Assembly: GCA_030539335.1 (NCBI GenBank) | Contig: JAUNSG010000001.1 | Coordinates: forward strand, 124,001 to 188,000 | Source of the DNA: Eubacteriales bacterium | Lineage (GTDB): Bacteria; Bacillota; Clostridia; Oscillospirales; Butyricicoccaceae | Direction: 5' to 3' | DNA: 64,000 nt | Part shown: positions 26,678-34,949 of the stretch, in pieces | Position numbering within the stretch: the first letter of the stretch is position 1 | Layout of the letters: every line of letters begins with the position of its first letter | The notes under the pieces: generated by a model | The model's input: only the letters and a program-made list of their open reading frames with translations | The model's database searches: none | What the model was told of the DNA's origin: nothing | Translations under genes and position numbers: made by a program

Positions 26678-27526
26678 ATGCTTCAGCAGAGTGAACAGAA
26701 GATTTCCGAAGCATTCTATGAAAAATATGTCACGATTTACCGCGATACCGACACAGAGCCAAAGGCCTGTATCCTGTACTTTCACGGAGGCGGGCTTCTC
26801 TACGGCCTGCGCACCGATCTTCCGGACGGCCATATCAAAGCGCTGACCGAAGCCGGCTATCTCCTGATCGCCTTTGACTATCCGCTCGCTCCCGCTGTAA
26901 AGCTGGACAGGATCTTGGAGGACGTGTGTGATTCCGTCAATTACTATCTGGAAGGTAACATCGACAGCATTGACCCGTCGCTCCCCTACGTTCTGTGGGG
27001 GCGTTCTTCCGGCGCCTACCTTTGCCTGCTGGCTGCGACCTGCGGCAAATGCAAACGGGTTCCTGCCGCGGTCCTGTCCTATTACGGCTATGGGTTCCTA
27101 TGCGATGGCTGGTTCGATGCACCAGCCCCCTATTACCGTGCACTTCCTGCGGTCGATGCCTCCTGTCTGGACAATATCGACCAGACCGTACACGCCAACG
27201 GTGATCTGGATACCCACTATATGATCTACGTACATGCGCGCCAGACCGGAACATGGCGGGAGCTTATCTACGAAGGACGGATGAAATTCTTCTATCTGAA
27301 CTACTCGCTCCGTCTCTGTGACAAGTTCCCCTGTCCGCTGTTCTGTGCACATAGCATCAATGATCCGGACGTCCCCTATAAAGAATTCCTCGAGCTGTGC
27401 AACCGTTATTCCCCAAAACGGTACATCGCCTCCTGTGCACAGCACGACTTTGATCGCGAAGAGGGGACACTGTACACCCGCACCGTATTGGACGCGACCA
27501 TCACATTCCTGAAGGAGCGCATTTAA
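26678..27526 (+). CDS. alpha/beta hydrolase (esterase/lipase-like)
   Basis: The product is 282 residues from the ATG at 26678, which follows CAGGAGG; an upstream frame extension has no site. LYFHGGGLLYG is the HGGG oxyanion motif, WGRSSGAYLCLL the GxSxG nucleophile, and CAQHDFDRE a plausible C-terminal histidine region. It belongs with hormone-sensitive-lipase-like or acetyl-esterase-like enzymes. It is divergent from allE and followed by the permease gene on the other strand, so a role in purine or ureide breakdown is possible but unproven. Confidence 0.78.
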   Translation: MLQQSEQKISEAFYEKYVTIYRDTDTEPKACILYFHGGGLLYGLRTDLPDGHIKALTEAGYLLIAFDYPLAPAVKLDRILEDVCDSVNYYLEGNIDSIDPSLPYVLWGRSSGAYLCLLAATCGKCKRVPAAVLSYYGYGFLCDGWFDAPAPYYRALPAVDASCLDNIDQTVHANGDLDTHYMIYVHARQTGTWRELIYEGRMKFFYLNYSLRLCDKFPCPLFCAHSINDPDVPYKEFLELCNRYSPKRYIASCAQHDFDREEGTLYTRTVLDATITFLKERI

Positions 27527-27588
27527 TGCGCATTCAAATTTATAAGAATGAAATAATCCGAAAGTATCATCCCCCTATTTAGCAAAGA

Positions 27589-27622
27589 GCGCAACCATCC
27601 GAAGATGGTTGCGCTTTGTTTT
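27589..27622. terminator. bidirectional terminator, esterase and permease
   Basis: GCGCAACCATC (27589-27599) pairs with GATGGTTGCGC (27604-27614), with T-rich sequence after it on the plus strand and AT-rich sequence on the other side. Confidence 0.85.
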
Positions 27623-27636
27623 TCTTCCAAGAAGGA

Positions 27637-29004
27637 TTATTCGTCGAAAATGGTTCCCTTGCGGAAGGAACGGGAGCTCGGAAGAACCTTCATCAGTACA
27701 TAATAAACAACGCCGGTCGGAATCAGGCTGACATACCAGGACAGATCCATGATGAACAGCGAGCAGATGGAACCAACAATGATTGCGATGATCGCAGCCC
27801 AGTTGATGCCCTTGAACGGTCCTTGTTTATCGTACATATCGTTGATATCCAGTTTCTGCTTGCGCAGGATAAAGTAATCAACCGCCATAACCGCGAAGAT
27901 CGGGCCGAGGAATGCGGAGTAGAACTGGGTGAACAGGGACAGTCCCGCAGCGGACTCTGCCGTAACCAGCTTCCACGGCATAACAACAACGGAAAGGATG
28001 CCAACCAGAATGGTTGCATGGCTCCACTTTACATGGAAGGACTCCATCAGGATGTAGGACGGCGGTACGATGTTGTTCAGTACGTTGGTCGTAACCTGTG
28101 CGAACGCGATGAAGAGAAGCGTTACCACGGTCAGAACCTTGCTGCCCATCAGGGTGGAGAATACAACGACCGGATCGCTGTTTCCGGTTGCCGCCGTTAC
28201 CAGCAGACCGATCAGGCCCATGAACAGCGTTACCGGGAGGATTGCGATTGCATACAGGCTGCCGGTGAATACCGGGCCGACATTTTCCTTTACGTTACGG
28301 GAGTAGTCCGATGCATTGATAATCATGGTCGAGTAGATGCCCAGGAAGGACGTGGTAGCTGCCCAGAACGGCATACCCCAGGTTCCCTGAATGCCGGAGA
28401 ATACACTGCTCAGCTCCGTGCCGAACGTGGTATTGACAACATACAGCATGTAGATCAGGATTGCAATGATGAATACACAGGAGATGTTCTCCAGCCACTT
28501 GATGCCCTCAAAGCCCTTGATGGCCAGAGCAACCTGCAGGATGGTGAACAGGGCATAGACAATAACCAGATTGTCAAAGCCGAACAGGATATTGAAGCAG
28601 CTGTTGATTGCGCCAGCGCCTACCCAGCTCTGATAACCGAACCACACGATCGCCGGCAATCCGCGAAGGATACCCGGAATCTTAACACCGATTGTGCCGA
28701 AGCTGCTTCTCATCTGAACCGAGAAGCCGATGCCGTACTTATGACCGCAGACACCGATGATTGCCAGTGCAATTGCAATAACCGCACAGCCGATCGCCAT
28801 CGCGAGAATGGCCTGGAATACCGTCAGTACACCAATCAGGCTCGCGCCCATGGAGAACGTACCGATCGAAACACAGCCGCCCATAAAGCTCGCACAATAG
28901 GAGAGCGGGTCCATGATACGTTTTTTGGTTGGCAGCAGATCTTCGTTTACGCCCTGCGCCAGCTCAGGCTTCAGTACCCGATTGTCAACGATTGTTTTAC
29001 TCAT
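27637..29004 (-). CDS. NCS1 family permease, allantoin transporter candidate
   Basis: The product is 455 residues from the ATG at 29004. It has about 12 transmembrane segments with the nucleobase-cation-symport-1 pattern: MDPLSYCASFMGGCVSIGTF in helix 1, a GLPAIVWFGYQSWVGAGAI block in helix 3, and INASDYSR in the middle. NCS1 members carry cytosine, purines, hydantoins or allantoin with protons or sodium. Its place 28 bases after allB makes allantoin the likely substrate (PucI-like). Cytosine is an alternative. Confidence 0.85.
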   Translation of the reverse strand: MSKTIVDNRVLKPELAQGVNEDLLPTKKRIMDPLSYCASFMGGCVSIGTFSMGASLIGVLTVFQAILAMAIGCAVIAIALAIIGVCGHKYGIGFSVQMRSSFGTIGVKIPGILRGLPAIVWFGYQSWVGAGAINSCFNILFGFDNLVIVYALFTILQVALAIKGFEGIKWLENISCVFIIAILIYMLYVVNTTFGTELSSVFSGIQGTWGMPFWAATTSFLGIYSTMIINASDYSRNVKENVGPVFTGSLYAIAILPVTLFMGLIGLLVTAATGNSDPVVVFSTLMGSKVLTVVTLLFIAFAQVTTNVLNNIVPPSYILMESFHVKWSHATILVGILSVVVMPWKLVTAESAAGLSLFTQFYSAFLGPIFAVMAVDYFILRKQKLDINDMYDKQGPFKGINWAAIIAIIVGSICSLFIMDLSWYVSLIPTGVVYYVLMKVLPSSRSFRKGTIFDE

Positions 29005-29032
29005 ATTTTCGCCTCTTTCTTTCAATCATTGG

Positions 29033-30406
29033 TTATTTTATTTTCTTAACAAGAGTGCCAACACCCTTGTCCGCAACAATTTTTCCATCCTCTGCAACAA
29101 CGTTGCCGCGGATAATGGTCGTTACCGGGAGGCCCTTGCCCTTTCTGCCGACAAATGCAGAAATCTTGTTGACATAGAGGAGAGAATCACTCGTGATCTC
29201 CCATTCCTTCTCCGGATCGACGATCAGCAGATCAGCATCGAAGCCAATCTTGATGTCACCCTTCTGGCCGTAGATGCCGAATGCCTTCGCCGGAAGGACA
29301 GACATTGCGTTGGCGAGAACGGTCGGGCAAACATTGCGCTTGACACAGCCTTCATAGAACGTGATCTGGAATCCGCTCTGGATGCCGCTGATGCCGCCCC
29401 AGACGTCAAATACGTTTTCAATCTTCTGACCGAGGATCTCGTTAAACTTCTCATCGTAGGAGCACGGAGAATGGTCACTGGCGATGCCGGCGAACGTGCC
29501 GTCTTCGACATAGGTCCACAGCCGGTCGACCTCTTCCTGCGAACGGAGCGGCGGTGCGCACTTGAACAGCGGACCGTTTTCAATGACATCCTGATCCGTC
29601 AGGCTCAGGTAATGCGAGCAGGTCTCTGCCGTGATGTCATAGCCTTCCTGCTGTGCTTCCTTGATCTTCTGTGCAACATCCGGGCTGCTGACGTGGCAGA
29701 TGTGTGCCTTACAGCCGGTCGCCTTGGCGATCTCGATGATATCAACCGTAGCCAGCATCTCGGAGATAACCGGTCTGGAATCCAGGAAGCCCTGCCAGTC
29801 AAGACGGCCTTCCTTCTTCATGCGCTGCTCCTGCCACTTGATGGAGGAGAAATCCTCACAATGGAAACCCGCGCGGCCATCAAATTCCTTGATGATCTGC
29901 ATGGCCTCATAGGCCTGTCCATAGCTCAGGGAACTGTAATCCGGAGATACCGGGCCAATGAAGGACTTGAATGCAACACAGCCCTTTTCGTCCAGACCCT
30001 TCAGGTCATCAAAATTGTCCGGAATCAAGCCGCCCCAGAAGCAGTAATCGACATAAGCATTCGGATCAACCTTGTCATGCTTTACATCAAATAATTCTGC
30101 GTTGGTCATCGCCGGCTCATTCTGAAGCGGCATGTCAATAATTGTCGTGTAGCCACCGACGGCAGCCGCAGCCGTACCGTGCTCATAGTCCTCACGCCAC
30201 TCATACCCCGGATCGTTCAGGTGTGCGTGCGTATCAATTGCTCCCGGGAAAACATAGTTCCCCTTTGCATCAATTACCTTTGCTGCATCCGGAACCTCCG
30301 AAACAGCCAACACTGCTGCGATTTTTCCATCCTTTACCGCGATATTGCCTTCCGTAACGGATTCCGCCGTTACAATCTTACCATTTTTGATAAGCAAATC
30401 GTACAT
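29033..30406 (-). CDS. allB: allantoinase
   Basis: The product is 457 residues. It is a cyclic amidohydrolase: GAIDTHAHLNDPG gives metal ligands H60 and H62, CVAFKSFIG gives the carboxylated lysine near K147, then GFHCED, CHVSSPDVA and ASDHSPCSYDEK supply remaining ligands. It opens the allantoin ring to allantoate, the entry step for the genes at 13.5-26.3 kb. The DHSPC motif is typical of allantoinases and separates them from dihydropyrimidinases. First gene of the allB-permease operon. Confidence 0.94.
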   Translation of the reverse strand: MYDLLIKNGKIVTAESVTEGNIAVKDGKIAAVLAVSEVPDAAKVIDAKGNYVFPGAIDTHAHLNDPGYEWREDYEHGTAAAAVGGYTTIIDMPLQNEPAMTNAELFDVKHDKVDPNAYVDYCFWGGLIPDNFDDLKGLDEKGCVAFKSFIGPVSPDYSSLSYGQAYEAMQIIKEFDGRAGFHCEDFSSIKWQEQRMKKEGRLDWQGFLDSRPVISEMLATVDIIEIAKATGCKAHICHVSSPDVAQKIKEAQQEGYDITAETCSHYLSLTDQDVIENGPLFKCAPPLRSQEEVDRLWTYVEDGTFAGIASDHSPCSYDEKFNEILGQKIENVFDVWGGISGIQSGFQITFYEGCVKRNVCPTVLANAMSVLPAKAFGIYGQKGDIKIGFDADLLIVDPEKEWEITSDSLLYVNKISAFVGRKGKGLPVTTIIRGNVVAEDGKIVADKGVGTLVKKIK

Positions 30407-30749
30407 AAAGCAACCTCCCTAAATTTCCGCTTGAGATCACCGAAACCGGTCAACCTCTTTTTAAACTCTCTGTGTATATTTTAAACGATAACATGCCCAT
30501 TTTCAAGTGTGTTATTGTATAAAATTTCTCAGTTTTTTTGTCATCAATGCACAACCCAAAGCTTTTCGAACCCAAATTTTTGCATCTTTTTCGTAATCTC
30601 ACCCCTCCTTCCGAAGTATAATTTTCTTTAAAATCATTGAAATTTTTTTGCCGGATTATATAACCGGATTTTAAAATATTGTTGTATCATCTGGCGCAAT
30701 CTGGTATGATGAAATAGGAAGCTTACTGCATACCAAAAGGAGGAATTTT
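30407..30749. promoter_or_regulatory. divergent promoter region, allB and allH
   Basis: The allB promoter on the minus strand is TTGAAA (complement of 30501-30506) and TAAAAT (complement of 30478-30483), 17 bases apart, with a GGTTGACC element at 30448-30455 in the leader. The allH promoter on the plus strand is TTGTAT at 30682-30687 and TATGAT at 30705-30710, 17 apart. A dyad CCGG-TTATATAA-CCGG-like element lies at 30651-30667. No gene is seen. Confidence 0.8.
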
Positions 30750-31601
30750 GTGCATTATCTCATTTCTGATACCACTTCCTACGCCCTTACCGTGCTGCAA
30801 TCCAAAACAGATGGGATCGTGCATTCTGTCTATCGCAAGACCATCAATCTGCTGTTCGGCGGGCAGCTTCTCGCGCTCCAATCCAGCGGATCTCCGCTCT
30901 CCCCACTCAGCCTGATTGCCAGCCAGACCGATATACCAATGGTTTCTGCCGGTCAGAAGGTCACTCTGGACGGCCCTGCGTGTGACATTACCGTTCACAC
31001 CCCTGCGGCGCCGGTTGTTTTTTCCTATCGGGAGGCCAAGCAGCACGATCTGTTTCTGTACAGGGCACTGACACCACACCAGCAGACTGCCCTTCGGCAG
31101 ACGATCCGCGCTGTGTTGTCGCAATCCGACCGAAGCGGTTTTTCGCTCCTCGTTCAAAACGACCCATCAGTTGACGATTCCCTGATCCTCTCCGCCGCCA
31201 AGCGGCAGATCCAACAGGCCCAGCAGGAATTTTTCGCCGGGCGGTACGACAATGCCTCCGCAGCACTCTGCCAGCTCATCGGCCTGGGAATTGGTCTGAC
31301 CCCCAGCGGTGACGATTTCCTCTGCGGTGTCCTCGCCGGACTGCGTTTGCTCGGCCGTGATTCGGAATCGTTCGGTCAAAGCCTCCGCCTGCAGGCTTCC
31401 CGCCATCTTGCCCGTACCAACGAGATCAGCGCCGCCTTTCTGCGCTGTGCCCTGTCCGGACAATTCAGCCGGGCAGTCTGTTCGCTTTCCGACCTTCCGT
31501 CCTTATCCGATGTGGCACATTCGTTCGCTGCGATCGGGCATTCCTCCGGTATGGATACACTCTGCGGTATTGATTTTGTATTCCAACTGTATCCAATTTG
31601 A
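30750..31601 (+). CDS. allH: AllH (DUF2877) oxamate carbamoyltransferase subunit
   Basis: The product is 283 residues, from a GTG start with AAAGGAGG seven bases upstream. GLGIGLTPSGDDFLCGVLAG (178-197) is the DUF2877 signature, and NEISAAFLRCAL near 230 and HSSGMDTLCG near 270 are also typical. In Escherichia coli AllH (YlbF) is needed with AllF and AllG for oxamate carbamoyltransferase activity. It is separated from the AllF-AllG fusion by 6 kb and lies on the other strand, with its own promoter. Confidence 0.88.
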   Translation: MHYLISDTTSYALTVLQSKTDGIVHSVYRKTINLLFGGQLLALQSSGSPLSPLSLIASQTDIPMVSAGQKVTLDGPACDITVHTPAAPVVFSYREAKQHDLFLYRALTPHQQTALRQTIRAVLSQSDRSGFSLLVQNDPSVDDSLILSAAKRQIQQAQQEFFAGRYDNASAALCQLIGLGIGLTPSGDDFLCGVLAGLRLLGRDSESFGQSLRLQASRHLARTNEISAAFLRCALSGQFSRAVCSLSDLPSLSDVAHSFAAIGHSSGMDTLCGIDFVFQLYPI

Positions 31602-31626
31602 GCTGACTTTTCCTGTAAACAAAATA

Positions 31627-31658
31627 ACAAAGGCGCCGACTACCGTCGACGCCTTTGT
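31627..31658. terminator. terminator between allH and purF-like gene
   Basis: ACAAAGGCG (31627-31635) pairs with CGCCTTTGT (31650-31658). It lies between convergent genes and can serve both. The 150 bases beyond it hold nothing convincing. Confidence 0.6.
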
Positions 31659-31813
31659 CTGCGCTTATTATAATACACTATCCGCAGTATTGCAACAAAA
31701 ATTTAATCTTTTTTATGAAACCTTACATTGTCTCACATGAACTGGTACTTTTTCCATCATATGTATCCCAAGAGATCAACCGGATATCAACAGCACACGA
31801 GCTGACCTTTTGT

Positions 31814-33226
31814 TTATTCCTTACCGTTGAAACAATAGGTGCACACCTTACACGGCTCAATGCCGATGGAGGCCAGCAGGTCATCCAGGCGGTGATAACG
31901 CAAGGTTGTAAAATTCTGGATTTTACAGATATCCTCCAGCATCTGCGCATAGCGGCAGCTGCACGGATCCGCGTACTCGTCCAGTACCTCCTGGGTATAA
32001 TCGTCGCCCTCACGCTTCCGGATTACACGGCGGGTAATCAGTTCCATCTCCGACTTCGAACGGGAGAAATTCAGGTATTTACAGCCGTAAATCAGCGGCG
32101 GACACGCCGGACGAATGTGTACTTCCTTTGCGCCGCTCTGATACAAGAACTGCGTCGTATCGCGCAGCTGCGTTCCGCGTACAATCGAGTCGTCGATGAG
32201 CAGCAGCTTTTTGTCCTTAATCAGTGACTGTACCGGAATCAGCTTCATGCGGGCTATCAGCTCACGCTGCCTTTGATTGGTCGGCATAAAGGAACGCGGC
32301 CAGGTCGGTGTATACTTGATAAACGGTCTGGCATAGGGAATCCCCGCCTCATTGGAATAGCCGATTGCATGGGCAATGCCGGAATCCGGCACACCGGCAA
32401 CGATATCCGGACGTACCGAATCGCCGTCGCGTTTGGCGAGCATACCGCCGCAGTTATAACGCATCTGTTCGACATTGACGCCCTCATAGGACGAGGTCGG
32501 GTAGCCATAGTACACCCACAGGAACGAACAGATCTTCATATCCTTCCCCGGAGCGCCGACTGTCTCCACACCATCCGGTGTCACATAGACAATCTCCGCC
32601 GGCCCAAGCTCCTTATAATCGGTGTAGCCGAGATTGAAGTAAGCAAAGCTCTCAAACGAAATACAGAAGCCATCTTCCTTTTGGCCAATGACCACCGGTG
32701 TGCGGCCCAATCGGTCACGCGCTGCATAAATGCCGTTTTGTGTCAGCAGCAACAGGGTCAGCGAACCGTCAATGATGCCCTGGATGTATCGAATACCCTC
32801 GACAATGCTGTCCTTTTTGCAGATCAGCGCGGCAACCAGCTCGGTCGCGTTGACCTGACCGCCGGACATTTCCTGAAAATGCGCCGGGCCATCCTTGTAA
32901 ACCTCTCCGACCAGCTCCTCAAAATTGTTGATCTTACCGACGGTTGTGATGGCAAAGCTGCCGAGGTGAGACTGGATCAGCAGTGGCTGCGGCTCAAAGT
33001 CGGAAATACATCCGATGCCGAGATTGCCCTCCATTTCGTTTGCATCCCGCTCAAATTTGGTCCGGAACGGGGAATTCTCAATATTGTGAATCGCGCGGTT
33101 AAAGCCGTTCGGCCCATGTACGGTCATGCCGCCACGGCGCGTCCCCAGATGAGAGTGGTAGTCCACTCCGTAAAACAAATCCAACACACAATCGTTCTTC
33201 GATGCTACACCAAAAAATCCGCCCAT
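31814..33226 (-). CDS. purF: PurF-like amidophosphoribosyltransferase lacking the catalytic Cys
   Basis: The product is 470 residues. The C-terminal phosphoribosyltransferase half is intact, with LLLIDDSIVRGTQ (342-353) as PRPP loop. Cysteines C233, C382, C462 and C465 match the positions used for the Fe-S cluster in Bacillus-type PurF. The N-terminal glutaminase starts MGGFFGVASK where PurF normally has Cys-Gly-x-x-Gly, so the cysteine nucleophile is replaced by glycine. GGAG before this ATG supports the start. It may use free ammonia or a partner, or have another role. A promoter TAGACA-17-TACAAT lies upstream on the minus strand (33303-33331). Confidence 0.85.
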   Translation of the reverse strand: MGGFFGVASKNDCVLDLFYGVDYHSHLGTRRGGMTVHGPNGFNRAIHNIENSPFRTKFERDANEMEGNLGIGCISDFEPQPLLIQSHLGSFAITTVGKINNFEELVGEVYKDGPAHFQEMSGGQVNATELVAALICKKDSIVEGIRYIQGIIDGSLTLLLLTQNGIYAARDRLGRTPVVIGQKEDGFCISFESFAYFNLGYTDYKELGPAEIVYVTPDGVETVGAPGKDMKICSFLWVYYGYPTSSYEGVNVEQMRYNCGGMLAKRDGDSVRPDIVAGVPDSGIAHAIGYSNEAGIPYARPFIKYTPTWPRSFMPTNQRQRELIARMKLIPVQSLIKDKKLLLIDDSIVRGTQLRDTTQFLYQSGAKEVHIRPACPPLIYGCKYLNFSRSKSEMELITRRVIRKREGDDYTQEVLDEYADPCSCRYAQMLEDICKIQNFTTLRYHRLDDLLASIGIEPCKVCTYCFNGKE

Positions 33227-33302
33227 TTTTGTCTCCTATCGCATTCAAATATTCCTCTGCTCTGCGTTTGGCTATATCATCGCAAAGCTTTGCATCCTTT
33301 AG

Positions 33303-33331
33303 ATTGTATCACGGAATATAGCTTCTGTCTA
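33303..33331 (-). promoter_or_regulatory. promoter of the purF-like gene
   Basis: On the minus strand TAGACA (complement of 33326-33331) and TACAAT (complement of 33303-33308) are separated by 17 bases, 77 bases before the start at 33226. Confidence 0.6.
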
Positions 33332-33347
33332 ACATTTCTTAAAAAAT

Positions 33348-33989
33348 TTATCGCTGTCGATAGGTCTGAAAAATTTTCATGACTGCTTCAATCTGCGCTT
33401 CCGGTACGAGGGCCGGTTCGCCAATGCTTTTGCAGCGGTAGTACATCTCCGAGACAAATTCGACCTGCTGTGCGGTATCAAACGCATAGGAAATCGAATT
33501 GCCGACCGCAACCATGCCGTGATTGCCCAGCAGACAGGCAAACCCATCCCCTACGGCCTTCTCCGCCGCGACAGCCAGCTCCCATGTCCCGAACGGAACA
33601 TACGGCGCGCACGGGATCTCCTTCCCCGCATAGGCAATGCCATAATGTACAGCGGGGACCGACCAGTTCATGCAGGCGAGCGTCGTCGCAAAGGTCGAAT
33701 GCGTATGCACCACCGCCCGCACATCCGGCCGATGGAGATAGAACACACGGTGCATGTCGTATTCACTCGACGGCTTTGCCGCGCCGTCCACCTTCTCGCC
33801 CTCCGGCGTCAGGACGACAACGTCCTCCGGTTCGGTTTTGTAGTAATCCATACCGCTCGGGCTGATTGCCATCAGATTGCTGTCCGGGTTATAAATGCTG
33901 ATGTTTCCAAAGGTACCGGTAACCAATCCGGTATCCAGCAGCTTTTTTCCATATTCGACGACCTGTTCCCGTTCCTTGCGCAGAAGCAT
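33348..33989 (-). CDS. class II aldolase/adducin family protein
   Basis: The product is 213 residues. GLVTGTFGNISIYNP near the start, the acidic E in KPSSEYDMH, the HTHS zinc pair near residue 95 and LLGNHGMVAVG with the third histidine are the L-fuculose- or L-ribulose-phosphate-type motifs. Such enzymes cleave or epimerise sugar phosphates; FucA-like aldolase on a deoxysugar phosphate or 5-deoxyribulose phosphate is plausible. No sugar kinase is adjacent. AAAGGAG precedes the ATG. Confidence 0.85.
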   Translation of the reverse strand: MLLRKEREQVVEYGKKLLDTGLVTGTFGNISIYNPDSNLMAISPSGMDYYKTEPEDVVVLTPEGEKVDGAAKPSSEYDMHRVFYLHRPDVRAVVHTHSTFATTLACMNWSVPAVHYGIAYAGKEIPCAPYVPFGTWELAVAAEKAVGDGFACLLGNHGMVAVGNSISYAFDTAQQVEFVSEMYYRCKSIGEPALVPEAQIEAVMKIFQTYRQR

Positions 33990-34055
33990 GTTGCGTTTCT
34001 CCTTTCCCGCTTTTGAATAGCTTCATTCTAGCAAAGGGAAACCGGTCTGTCAATT

Positions 34056-34934
34056 TTAAAGCGATTGCAAACGGTCTCGATACGCCTGCATCTCCTCCTC
34101 GGTGGCGCTGTCCAGAACATCCTGTAGTTCCCGCACCACCCGTTTCTTCTCCCGCGGGAGCACTGCCGTCAATGGATAGTAATTGGATTTGGTATCGGCA
34201 AGCAGGCGGGTTTTGATCTGCAATTCCCGGACAAAGCATTGCAGCTCCTGCAATCGCTCCCGTTCTCCGGCAGGCTGGAACGCCCCGCAGTTCGCCATCT
34301 GATACAGCGCGGTATCAGGAAACAGCGTGAGCGAATCCACGGAGATCAAATATGGATTGAGCTGGCTGTATACCTCCGCGCTGCGCCGCGCATTGCGCCT
34401 TCCATTTCCCTTTCCCGCCAGCCCGGTCATGTAGACAAAATAGTATTCGATATCCGCCGCATCCAGCCTTCGGCACTGCTCCAGAATGTCCTGTGGGGTA
34501 TAGCCCTTGTTCGCCAGGCGCAGCGTTTCTTCATCGCCTCTCTCCGTCCCGATACTCAGCCCGTTGATCCCCATCGCCCGCAGCTGCCTGAGCTGCCACA
34601 GCTCCTTTTTCTGAATGTCGCGGATGCTTGCAAACATCGCGATCGTCTGGCATTTCGGCAGGTATTCCCGCACCAGCCGCGCACGGATGCTCAAGTTCTC
34701 ATAGTTCATCGCAAAGGGATTTCCACCTGTCCAGAACACCCGTCGGGCACGCGGCTGATACCGCCGGATCTCCGCCAGATCCTCTTCGATTTCCTCCAGA
34801 GGAGACATCCGAAACGGTTCTCCGGCATACAGGCTGCAAAACCGGCACTTTCCATAGGTGCATCCGGATGTCACCTGCAAAATGACCGAATTCTTTTCAT
34901 AGGGCGGACGCCATGTTCTTCCAGTAAAATGCAT
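34056..34934 (-). CDS. radical SAM protein, paralogue A
   Basis: The product is 292 residues. SVILQVTSGCTYGKCRFCSLY (near residues 16-36) carries a C-x4-C-x2-C cluster motif typical of a clostridial group of uncharacterised radical SAM proteins. VFWTGGNPFAMNYE and GINGLSIGTERGDEE are barrel segments. The reaction is unknown. It begins 15 bases after the stop of its paralogue and shares WRPPYE at the N-terminus. The Shine-Dalgarno site is weak, so translation may be coupled. Confidence 0.83.
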   Translation of the reverse strand: MHFTGRTWRPPYEKNSVILQVTSGCTYGKCRFCSLYAGEPFRMSPLEEIEEDLAEIRRYQPRARRVFWTGGNPFAMNYENLSIRARLVREYLPKCQTIAMFASIRDIQKKELWQLRQLRAMGINGLSIGTERGDEETLRLANKGYTPQDILEQCRRLDAADIEYYFVYMTGLAGKGNGRRNARRSAEVYSQLNPYLISVDSLTLFPDTALYQMANCGAFQPAGERERLQELQCFVRELQIKTRLLADTKSNYYPLTAVLPREKKRVVRELQDVLDSATEEEMQAYRDRLQSL

Positions 34935-34949
34935 GTTCCATCACCGCCT

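Noticed and set aside
27616-29049. A 477-codon plus-strand open frame opposite the NCS1 permease
   Set aside because: Strongly charged sequence typical of the reverse complement of a membrane-protein gene.
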